From Candidatus Aminicenans sakinawicola JGI OTU-1 (GTDB lineage Bacteria > Acidobacteriota > Aminicenantia > Aminicenantales > Aminicenantaceae): a stretch of DNA of 44,633 nt. The position numbers and the translations under genes are program-made. The DNA lies in contig AWNV01000003.1 of assembly GCA_000493965.1 (NCBI GenBank), forward strand, positions 100,456 through 145,088. The letters are read 5' to 3'. Positions 15,789 through 22,533 of the stretch are shown here, one piece after another; the stretch's first letter is position 1; every line of letters starts with the position of its first letter. The notes below the pieces were generated by a model. That model was not told the origin of the DNA and made no database searches. It worked only from the letters and a program-made list of their open reading frames with translations.

Positions 15789-15939
15789 CCTCTTCGGATG
15801 ACACTGAAGATATACCCTGCCCATGACAGGGATTGTGATTCAAGAAACACGCCAAAAGGGTTAGCTGCCCTGTATTCCCCTGTAAGCAGCTAAGCTAGGC
15901 TTTAGGCAGAAGTTAGAAGATGTAAACTGCTGTTTACTT
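15789..15939. repeat. 150-bp dispersed repeat, copy 1
   Basis: Closely similar, in the same orientation, to 22375-22525 (about 85-90 percent by eye, nearly identical over the central 60 bp). The minus strand is open for about 34 codons in both copies, reading LTGEY(R/K)AANPFGVFLESQSL and ending FSVIRR. A preceding in-frame TAG is conserved. The differences between copies fall on all codon positions, so coding selection is not evident. TTAGCTGC...GCAGCTAA forms an 8-bp inverted repeat in this copy. Confidence 0.75.
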
Positions 15940-16026
15940 TATGAGTGGCAAAAAAAAATAAAGGAAGAATTAAAAGAGAAATTAAGGTCAATTTTCAGTT
16001 AAGGTAAAAAAGAATCGTAAGACAGA

Positions 16027-16047
16027 AGATAAATTCATTTTTTTATT
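16027..16047 (+). repeat. 21-bp direct repeat, right copy
   Basis: Identical to 15048-15068; see that entry. Confidence 0.5.
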
Positions 16048-16053
16048 TCCTTA

Positions 16054-16088
16054 GAATAGAGAATGAGGATATCTCCAAACCACTCGAG
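16054..16088 (-). repeat. Promoter-repeat family, fragment A (no promoter part)
   Basis: 35 bp beginning CTCGAG on the minus strand, matching the distal end of the full module at 26814-26848 with one clear mismatch. It ends just before the segment carrying the -35 box, so this copy has no promoter. Read as protein it gives LLEWFGDILILY, against LERFGDILILY in the full copy. Confidence 0.6.
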
Positions 16089-16239
16089 TAAATCCTGGGC
16101 TCTTTTCGTTGTCCAGCCAACGCCATAAGAATTGCTTCACCCTCCTTTTATGTGGATTTTAACTTATATGAAACAAATAGTTTCTTCTTACGATCAAGGA
16201 TGAGACGCCAATTTTGTTTTACAGATAGTTTACGTTTTT

Positions 16240-17382
16240 TCATCTTAACTTTAATTTCATAAAGTTATAATTTTTATCACCTTTCTTTTTTAGCTGTGCG
16301 TATACATAATTCTCAAAAAAATATGTGGGATAAAAAGGCTTCAAATTGCCAAAATTTATTCTTGCATCACATATATGCTGTCCTTCTTTTGAATATATCT
16401 GAAACTTAACTTCATCAAGCTCAAATGGATCTTTTCTAATCTTTACTTTTTCAGCCCATATATTCTTATAAACAAATATGTTATCTTCCGAATCAACAAC
16501 GATTCGATTGTAATAAGGGATATGATCCGGGAACACATCTTCTTTTCGCATTTTTTGTATCCATTGTTTTAATTGAGTTCTTTTTTCTGCCATTCCTTCA
16601 AGCATTCTAAAATATGCTTCTTTCATATCGCCAGTAACTCTCTTTCGTTTTAAATTCACTTCAAAGGAATTCAATTTCTGTCCATCCAGAGAATAAATAG
16701 AGATTTCAGGAATATCTGAAAATCCCACAAGCAATTTATCATCATTAATTTTTGAGATGAAAACCTTGCCGCGAAAGGGACCGAGTGTAATATTTGTCTT
16801 TTTTACCTCTTGTACAAAAGGGACAACATTAATATCCTTTTCAGCCATAATATCTTTTATAATTACACGATAATTAGTGATATAAGTTCCTTTCCCGGAA
16901 GGTACGGATTTCTGTGTCAAAATAGCAATCTTATTGTTTTTTAAAGCTTTCAAATCAAAAACAGAATATTTTGTTACAAACAGTTTCAAAAAGTTCCCGT
17001 TCAAATCTAATATGCTGATTCTTCTATTAAGAGCATATTCTCCAACAACAAGGTATTTGCCATCCAATATTGATAAATCTTGAGGACGAGTGAAATCTCC
17101 TGGACCTTGACCACTTCGGCCGAAAGATTTAATCAAATTTCCTTTTTTATCTAGTACATAGATTTTATGCTCGTATGAATCAGATGCAAAAATTCTTCCA
17201 TCCGGTGCAAAGGCAAAGTATTTTCTCGTAGAAAAATTTAGTGATTCCCAATCTGTGGCTTTCCCAAATGCTGGATCAAGGACAATTGTCACTTCTCCCT
17301 TTTTATATATATCGATCAAATTAGGCTGAAGAAAACAGTAAAGGCTCAGTAGGATAAAAAATATAAATAGTCTTTTCATCAT
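16240..17382 (-). CDS. Exported 6-bladed beta-propeller protein (1 of 4)
   Basis: 380 residues. Signal peptide (MMKRLFIFFILLSLYCFLQP), then a beta-propeller of the 6-bladed NHL-like type. ARKYFAFAPDGRIFASDSYEHKIYVLDKKGNLIKSFGRSGQGPGDFTRPQDL marks the first blade with the family hallmark G-x-x-G-Q-G-P-G-(D/E)-F (about residues 94-103), followed by repeated D-x-x-G-N/K blades such as RISILDLNGNFLKLFV. The function in these families is unknown; they are thought to bind ligands or act as scaffold proteins outside the inner membrane. It is the last of four tandem relatives on the minus strand. About 100 bp upstream a TCGACA / 19 bp / TATTAT element may be its own promoter. Confidence 0.82.
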   Translation of the reverse strand: MMKRLFIFFILLSLYCFLQPNLIDIYKKGEVTIVLDPAFGKATDWESLNFSTRKYFAFAPDGRIFASDSYEHKIYVLDKKGNLIKSFGRSGQGPGDFTRPQDLSILDGKYLVVGEYALNRRISILDLNGNFLKLFVTKYSVFDLKALKNNKIAILTQKSVPSGKGTYITNYRVIIKDIMAEKDINVVPFVQEVKKTNITLGPFRGKVFISKINDDKLLVGFSDIPEISIYSLDGQKLNSFEVNLKRKRVTGDMKEAYFRMLEGMAEKRTQLKQWIQKMRKEDVFPDHIPYYNRIVVDSEDNIFVYKNIWAEKVKIRKDPFELDEVKFQIYSKEGQHICDARINFGNLKPFYPTYFFENYVYAQLKKKGDKNYNFMKLKLR

Positions 17383-17929
17383 CGGTCTCCTTTCTCAGGA
17401 TTAGTTTCTTTGAAACCGAAAAGCATGATAATGAGAAATTTTGTTTTTATGATCTTACCTCCTTTATTGCTATTAAATAATATATAGAAAATTATTTTTG
17501 TTGTCGACAGGATTCTTTAACCAAGATCCACTGCCTAATTTTTTTTCACCTCAAATTTAGTGTTTCGAATGAAAGATTTCTAATCTTTTTTAGTTATCTA
17601 ACTCATTGTAGTGGAATTTTGCCTCATATATAACTTTTTCCTCATAAATCGTATGTTTAAAGAAGACTTCTCCCTTTATCTTCTCTTCATCCATCTAGAT
17701 TTTTCACCTTTCTCCGGCACAAATCTGCTCCTCTCATTTTACAATCATGTTCATCATTTTGTTAGACGAAGTTTTTTGTAGAAACGTTTAGTCATGGGAG
17801 AATCACTGTTTTATTGATCAGATCAACTGCTCAAATTCTCCTAGAAAAATCAATCATTCTTCATTTTTTTTGTGATCTTCAATCTAACTCCATATCATTC
17901 TGAAAAGTTCCATTAAGAGTCTTTCCGGA
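17383..17929. other. Gap between propeller genes 1 and 2
   Basis: 547 bp. 17477-17507 (minus) holds a possible promoter: TCGACA, 19 bp, TATTAT, followed by GGAGG-like sequence. 17590-17694 (minus) is a 34-codon frame, MDEEKIKGEVFFKHTIYEEKVIYEAKFHYN, with a GGAGAAAGGTG upstream. It could be a remnant of a LolA-like C-terminus or a tiny gene, and is not recognised. The rest shows nothing identifiable. Confidence 0.4.
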
Positions 17930-19795
17930 TTATTTATAAATCACCTGAGTCTCCACAGTAAAAAACTTGTAATCTCTATAACGAACCTGCATTTCTGATA
18001 GAATATACCTTTCCCCCCTCCTTCCCAAATATATTTCTTTGACAGAATATCTGCTGGGAAACATGATCCCATTCTTCTCGTACTCATACTCGGAATTACA
18101 AATAATATTGGGCCGAGCACGGAGGTCTTCTGCTTTCTGTTTGATTAATTTGTAATTCCCTAAGGACTCCTGGACCCATTCGATATTCAGAATGTTGAAT
18201 TTCTCCACGCCCATCCATACCTTTCCATAAAGATGGTCAAACTTTTGAGTGGGTTTTGGAATGACTTCCAAAATATAAGCCTTTTTCCCGTTATGAATTG
18301 TTTTCCCAATTAGGCGATAATCATGAAACGACTGCCAACCTCGGCTGAGAAGACCTATGGGGCCGAAAAGCACGTATCTATAATCAATAATCTTTGTTTT
18401 CAGCAAGGCTCCCTCCACATGTTTTTTTTCACCATTCTCTTCCAGAAGAATCCTCTTTTCTTGGACAGTGTTATTCTTCCTCACCAATTGATAATCATAA
18501 AGATAGGTATTCTTATGAAAAAAACGATACGTCCCATCTCTTGAGGGATAATAAATCTTTTCTTCAATGCTTTCCAAACAAACAAAATCCAAGGATGTGT
18601 TTTCTAATCTTTCACAATAATCAGCTAATTCTCTCAAAATGTGTGATAATTTGAGGGATTCTTTTTGCTCTTTGGATTTTTCTGGAGCAACATCCATTCC
18701 CTTTTTCACACGTTCGTAAACAAAGACTGCCTTTGCCACGGACGGACTCAAGAAATAAAATCTTTGGTAAAAGTCTTTATAAATCTTTTTACAGGGAATC
18801 GGTAGTTCCACCTTTGCCAACAATTTCCCTGAAATATCGAACGTGTATAAATCACATGCCTCTTCCTTGTTATGGTTCCTTGCTACTAGAAGAAGGATAT
18901 TCCCCTCACCATCACAGATGACATCAAGACAAACAGGGTATTCCTTATCACCATATACAAACTCTCCAAATCCTTTTTCTCCTTCTTCTGTTTTTTCTAC
19001 ATAAGTAATCTTTTTTTCTAAAAGCACTAGAACAATAGGTTTCTTTTTGTTTTTTATTTCGGGGCGATATTCAAAATAAGATATACATTCTCCCTGGAGA
19101 TTAAAAATTTCGACTTTTGGTAAAAACCGGTAAGCCACGATTAGATTACCATTCCGATCAAGACAAAAGAGAGTTTCATTTTGTGCAGTTCGACGGAGAC
19201 GATTCGGTTCTTCTCCCACCACCTTTCTTACGTTAGTCAGATTAGTACCATCCTGAGAAATTTTATAAATATTATATTCCCAAATCCTTCCTGGGAGCAC
19301 GACACAACTGGATACAAAAATACATCCTTCCCAGCATACTATCTGTTTGGAGTCAAAAGGCACCTGGACTTCCATATTGAGGAAGGTCCCATCATTGGAC
19401 CACTTTTTCACATACCCCGACTTTTTTTCAGGGATAATTTCCAACACATAGAGATTGCCACTCCCGTCTACAACGATATCCTCAGGATAGAAACATTCCA
19501 CATAATGAAGATATTCTCCTTCTCTTGAAAACACATGAACTTTATGATTTTCTCTTTCAGAGACATAGATTCTCCCATTTTTATCTACGGCTAATGCTGT
19601 CGGTGAGTTGAATTCATTGCCTTGGTTTATTTTCTTTCCTAGAATAAAGGCCGGTTTAAGTAAAGAGCTATTCAATCTGATTTCAGAAAATTTCTCGGCA
19701 GGAATAAGATTCTTCTCATAATAACTTTTACAACAGAAAAGCCCCACCCATAATGTCAAAATAAGAAAGAAAACTTTTCTTCCCATTCTCTTCAC
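17930..19795 (-). CDS. Lipoprotein: NHL propeller fused to LolA-like C-terminal domain (2 of 4)
   Basis: 621 residues. A signal sequence with a lipobox-like LFCCK (cleavage before Cys21 or Cys22) suggests membrane anchoring. The N-terminal two-thirds (about 50-375) is a propeller with NHL blades, for example SPTALAVDKNGRIYVSERENHKVHVFSREGEYL and YPEDIVVDGSGNLYVLEI. A Lys/Glu linker (about 375-390) leads to a C-terminal domain (about 390-621). Its pattern (LRELADYCERLENTSLDFVCLESIEEK, YDYQLVRKNN, KAYILEVIPKP, KVWMGVEKFNILNIEW, YLGRRGERYILSEMQVRYRDYKFFTVETQVIYK) fits the LolA/LolB-like half-barrel of outer-membrane lipoprotein-sorting relatives. The hallmark GQGPGEF motif of the other three is absent. 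The fusion is unusual next to single-domain relatives and may link ligand binding to lipid or lipoprotein handling. Confidence 0.72.
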   Translation of the reverse strand: MKRMGRKVFFLILTLWVGLFCCKSYYEKNLIPAEKFSEIRLNSSLLKPAFILGKKINQGNEFNSPTALAVDKNGRIYVSERENHKVHVFSREGEYLHYVECFYPEDIVVDGSGNLYVLEIIPEKKSGYVKKWSNDGTFLNMEVQVPFDSKQIVCWEGCIFVSSCVVLPGRIWEYNIYKISQDGTNLTNVRKVVGEEPNRLRRTAQNETLFCLDRNGNLIVAYRFLPKVEIFNLQGECISYFEYRPEIKNKKKPIVLVLLEKKITYVEKTEEGEKGFGEFVYGDKEYPVCLDVICDGEGNILLLVARNHNKEEACDLYTFDISGKLLAKVELPIPCKKIYKDFYQRFYFLSPSVAKAVFVYERVKKGMDVAPEKSKEQKESLKLSHILRELADYCERLENTSLDFVCLESIEEKIYYPSRDGTYRFFHKNTYLYDYQLVRKNNTVQEKRILLEENGEKKHVEGALLKTKIIDYRYVLFGPIGLLSRGWQSFHDYRLIGKTIHNGKKAYILEVIPKPTQKFDHLYGKVWMGVEKFNILNIEWVQESLGNYKLIKQKAEDLRARPNIICNSEYEYEKNGIMFPSRYSVKEIYLGRRGERYILSEMQVRYRDYKFFTVETQVIYK

Positions 19796-19808
19796 CCCCG
19801 ATGGTTTG

Positions 19809-20948
19809 TTATTCAGAGGTTATTATATATTTGACTACTTCAATCATACTGCTAAGACTTTCTTTTATCATCCAGAAAGACTGATCCAGTCGACTTATGA
19901 ACTTTATCTGAGAAAAATTTATCTCAGGACATAAGTCAAGTTCATAAAGAAAGATCCCTTCTGGACTGAAGACATCGCAGTAACTCTGCATCCCTTCTTT
20001 CCCTCTCTTGTACAGCCCCACGAATATACGTCCGTCCTTATCCACAAGAATGTGATTAAAATATGGTTTTAATTTCGGGAAGTAAACATGCTTTTTAGTA
20101 AAATCCGGAGCTCCTTTTCTGGATTTTGTTCCGAAAGATCCGAAGCCTAGATGTTGGAAAAAGACCTCTTTATCCTCGGCTGTCACTTTTTCTAGTGGGA
20201 AAGAATGAGAAAATGTCAAAATCCTCCCTTTCTCCACATCATATATCTCAATTTCATCCTTCCCCGAATATCCCACAACAATCTCTCCCTCAGGGGTTAT
20301 ATCCCAATGAACGTCCGGCTGGAAAGGCATTGGAATATTTGTCCGTAGCGGCTCCGTGATGTACTTATTCCGTAGAACATCCTTCGTATAAAGCGTTTTC
20401 TCTTTTTCCAGTTCAGGAGAATATATTTCAATCCTGCATTCTTGTAACTTATCTTCAAAAAAGTGAGATTTTTCGGTTTCAATCACAAGACAACCATCTG
20501 GTAAAACTTTCATCTTCCGTGGAGAGCCTTCTACGAAATAGATTCCTTTCGCTTTTATGAATTCCCCCTCCAGGTTAAAGATATTCAAGCGACTTTGGGG
20601 GTGATCCCAGACAAAAAGCCTCTTGTCGCTTACAGCAAGAAAAGATGGTGCCCCAAATTCTCCGGGACCCTGTCCTTCTCTCCCGATTATTTTTGATAAT
20701 TTTCCCTGAAAGCCATATTTTAATACATATCTTCCCTTAAAGTCGGAAACATAAATATTTCCATTCGGGTCTTCTGTGACATCGACAGGATATTCGAGAA
20801 AAACACCCTCCTGCAAAGATTTATCATTAATGACCATATCCCGACGGCACTCCAGTTTTTGCTCTCTGTATTTATCAGGCAGGACTAATATACAGAACCA
20901 TAAGAGAATAATAATTGACAGGATTATTAGATTACGCTTCTCCTTCAT
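19809..20948 (-). CDS. Exported 6-bladed beta-propeller protein (3 of 4)
   Basis: 379 residues. The N-terminal hydrophobic segment (about 7-24) acts as signal peptide or anchor. The first blades read YPVDVTEDPNGNIYVSDFKGRYVLKYGFQGKLSKIIGREGQGPGEFGAPSFLAVSDKRLFVWDHPQSRLNIFNLEGEF, with the GQGPGEF signature. Later blades include WDITPEGEIVVGYSGKDEIEIYD and NHILVDKDGRIFVGLY. It lies 13 bp upstream of the lipoprotein fusion gene (19795), so these two are probably co-transcribed. Its leader (20978-21046) is nearly identical to that of the next upstream paralogue, showing that promoter-proximal sequence was duplicated with, or exchanged between, these genes. Confidence 0.85.
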   Translation of the reverse strand: MKEKRNLIILSIIILLWFCILVLPDKYREQKLECRRDMVINDKSLQEGVFLEYPVDVTEDPNGNIYVSDFKGRYVLKYGFQGKLSKIIGREGQGPGEFGAPSFLAVSDKRLFVWDHPQSRLNIFNLEGEFIKAKGIYFVEGSPRKMKVLPDGCLVIETEKSHFFEDKLQECRIEIYSPELEKEKTLYTKDVLRNKYITEPLRTNIPMPFQPDVHWDITPEGEIVVGYSGKDEIEIYDVEKGRILTFSHSFPLEKVTAEDKEVFFQHLGFGSFGTKSRKGAPDFTKKHVYFPKLKPYFNHILVDKDGRIFVGLYKRGKEGMQSYCDVFSPEGIFLYELDLCPEINFSQIKFISRLDQSFWMIKESLSSMIEVVKYIITSE

Positions 20949-20977
20949 GATTTAACCCATAGCATAAAAGAATTTTT

Positions 20978-21046
20978 CACGATAGAAATTTCTTTTTTTG
21001 TTCATGACGATTTTCTCTAAATTTCATCAAATTTCCACCCTCTGAG
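20978..21046 (-). repeat. Leader repeat upstream of propeller gene 3
   Basis: About 69 bp matching 22225-22293 with only a few differences. On the minus strand it begins CTCAGAGGGTGGAAATTTGA and ends near ATCGTG, 30 to 48 bp before the start codons of the respective propeller genes. The -35/-10 module found before the second copy is missing here, so this gene may depend on read-through or on another promoter. Confidence 0.75.
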
Positions 21047-21082
21047 CCAAGAGGATTATTATGGCTAATAAATATTCTCTTT

Positions 21083-22177
21083 TCATTTTAAATCACGAAA
21101 ACAGAAAATTCCGATTTTATATTCCGGATCTTCAGTTAAAACGTCGTCTTCATCAGTGAATGTTAAAAAATATAACTTATTATCATAGTCAGCATATAAG
21201 AATTGATAATCTGTTGGGATTTTCCCAATAAGAAGATTTCCATCCAAATCTAAAACATCAATAATGTATTTAGTGGAAACATCCTTAATCAAATCATTTG
21301 TTTCAATAAACAATAAAAGATATTTCTCATTGAAACATTTTATCCGCAGTATCTTATTCCATGATTTCGATATCTCCTTAAGTTTTTTTATCATTTCGTT
21401 TGGGTTTTGATACTTACTGCGGCTAAATTTTATTTTAGAGTCTAATTCTTTAATATACGATGGCTTTTTTTTAACTGTCTTGATTAATTTACCGGTTATT
21501 TTAAAGATAGAAATTTCATATTTGTTTGGCATAATCGCATAAATTTGATCATTGTATATATCAAAGTCAAAACGGGATATCATTCTTACCCAAGCTTGCT
21601 TTAAGTTATCATTATAAAAGGATTTTATATATTTACCTTCTCTAGTGTATTTATTAATCCATGTGCCGGGACTGTTATTAAATTGGTCCGGTTTTAATCC
21701 TCCTAAATATAAATCTCCATTTAAATCTGCTCTAATTGATATGGCTTGCCAGTGTCCTGAAGTTGTTATAAAGGAAGAAATGTAGTCACCATTTTTATCA
21801 TATTTATTAATTCTTCTAGTGCTATGATCACCGATAAATACATTTCCCTTCTTATCTGACCATATTGTTGAAGGATTTTGATGCTCTCCAGGGCCTTGGC
21901 CCTGTTTCCCAATTCTTCTTATAAATCTCCCATCCTGATTAAAAACTAAAACCTGACGCCCCTTAGCATCGAGTAAAATGATATTCTCATTTGAATCAGT
22001 AACAATGCCCCAAAATGTACCAATATTTAGATTTTCCGTTTGAAGTGAAACCTCTTTTTCTTTTATGAAATATTTAGAAAATAGATTCTTATCATAATTT
22101 TGAGAGAATATGGTGGTTATAAATATGGTGGTTATATAAAATATTATTCTTAACATTTTCATAATTATTTCCTCCAA
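21083..22177 (-). CDS. Exported 6-bladed beta-propeller protein (4 of 4, first in the row)
   Basis: 364 residues. A signal peptide of hydrophobic Ile/Phe/Thr (about 7-25, ending SQNYD) precedes a propeller with GIVTDSNENIILLDAKGRQVLVFNQDGRFIRRIGKQGQGPGEHQNPSTIWSDKKGNVFIGDHSTRRINKYDKNGDYI. The hallmark is GQGPGE followed by His instead of Phe. Later blades include ISIRADLNGDLYLGGLKP and YIIDVLDLDGNLLIGK. The first ATG (22177) or the ATG five codons downstream (MKMLRII) could start it; GGAGG lies before the latter. A strong promoter module lies 130-160 bp upstream. Confidence 0.85.
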   Translation of the reverse strand: MEEIIMKMLRIIFYITTIFITTIFSQNYDKNLFSKYFIKEKEVSLQTENLNIGTFWGIVTDSNENIILLDAKGRQVLVFNQDGRFIRRIGKQGQGPGEHQNPSTIWSDKKGNVFIGDHSTRRINKYDKNGDYISSFITTSGHWQAISIRADLNGDLYLGGLKPDQFNNSPGTWINKYTREGKYIKSFYNDNLKQAWVRMISRFDFDIYNDQIYAIMPNKYEISIFKITGKLIKTVKKKPSYIKELDSKIKFSRSKYQNPNEMIKKLKEISKSWNKILRIKCFNEKYLLLFIETNDLIKDVSTKYIIDVLDLDGNLLIGKIPTDYQFLYADYDNKLYFLTFTDEDDVLTEDPEYKIGIFCFRDLK

Positions 22178-22224
22178 TGAAAGACCATAGGAATTTCCTT
22201 TTTTGGTCTGCTGAGATTTCTACT

Positions 22225-22293
22225 CACGATAGGAATTTCTTTTTTTATTCATGATGATTTTCTCTAAATTTCATCAAATTTCCACCCTCTGAG
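22225..22293 (-). repeat. Leader repeat upstream of propeller gene 4
   Basis: Second copy of the 69-bp leader (see 20978-21046). Here it directly follows the -10 box of promoter module B, so it forms the start of the transcript. It is followed by a second AAAGGAAATTCCTAT-like stretch about 40 bp nearer the gene. Confidence 0.75.
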
Positions 22294-22307
22294 ATGCTTC
22301 ATTAACA

Positions 22308-22337
22308 ATGATACATAGAAAAAATATATACTGTCAA
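22308..22337 (-). promoter_or_regulatory. Promoter module B: TTGACA / 18 bp / TATCAT
   Basis: On the minus strand TTGACA (22332-22337), 18 bp, TATCAT (22308-22313). It sits within a repeat shared with modules C and D from GACTTCTT upstream of the -35 to TTAATGA downstream of the -10. It should drive the four-gene propeller row. Confidence 0.75.
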
Positions 22338-22374
22338 TAAGAAGTCCGTAAGAAATAGAGAATTTCAATACCGT

Positions 22375-22525
22375 CCTCTCCGGATGACGCTGAAGATATC
22401 CCCTACCCATGGCAGAGATTGTGATTCAAGAAACACGCCAAAAGGGTTAGCTGCCTTGTATTCCCCTGTAAGCTGCTAAGCCCAATTTTAGGCTAAAGTA
22501 ATAAGTTGCAAACTGATGTTTACTT
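22375..22525. repeat. 150-bp dispersed repeat, copy 2
   Basis: Direct-orientation partner of 15789-15939; the two copies bracket the four propeller genes. On the minus strand the frame reads LTGEYKAANPFGVFLESQSLP, then WVGDIFSVIRR. The 8-bp inverted repeat of copy 1 has one mismatch here. Confidence 0.75.
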
Positions 22526-22533
22526 GCAGAGAA

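Larger units (their letters stand above)
15601..16239. other. Repeat-rich gap after toxin-antitoxin module
   Basis: 639 bp without a clear gene. It holds GCATTTGCG twice (about 15640-15685), a copy of the 150-bp repeat (15789-15939), the right 21-bp repeat (16027-16047) and a fragment of the promoter-repeat family (16054-16088). On the minus strand, 16148-16243 can encode a basic 31-residue peptide (MKKRKLSVKQNWRLILDRKK) overlapping the end of the propeller gene, and GGAGGGTG precedes another short frame. Neither is convincing as a gene. Confidence 0.5.
22178..22533. other. Composite regulatory/repeat gap before GH172 stop
   Basis: 356 bp built from three repeats in a row: the leader repeat (22225-22293), promoter module B (22294-22363) and copy 2 of the 150-bp repeat (22375-22525), which ends 9 bp from the stop of the GH172 gene. 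No gene is present. Confidence 0.7.

Noticed and set aside
15789..15939. c-di-GMP or other riboswitch in the 150-bp repeat
   Set aside because: Contains ACGCCAAA-like pieces but no recognisable riboswitch core, and the closing stem is not conserved in copy 2.
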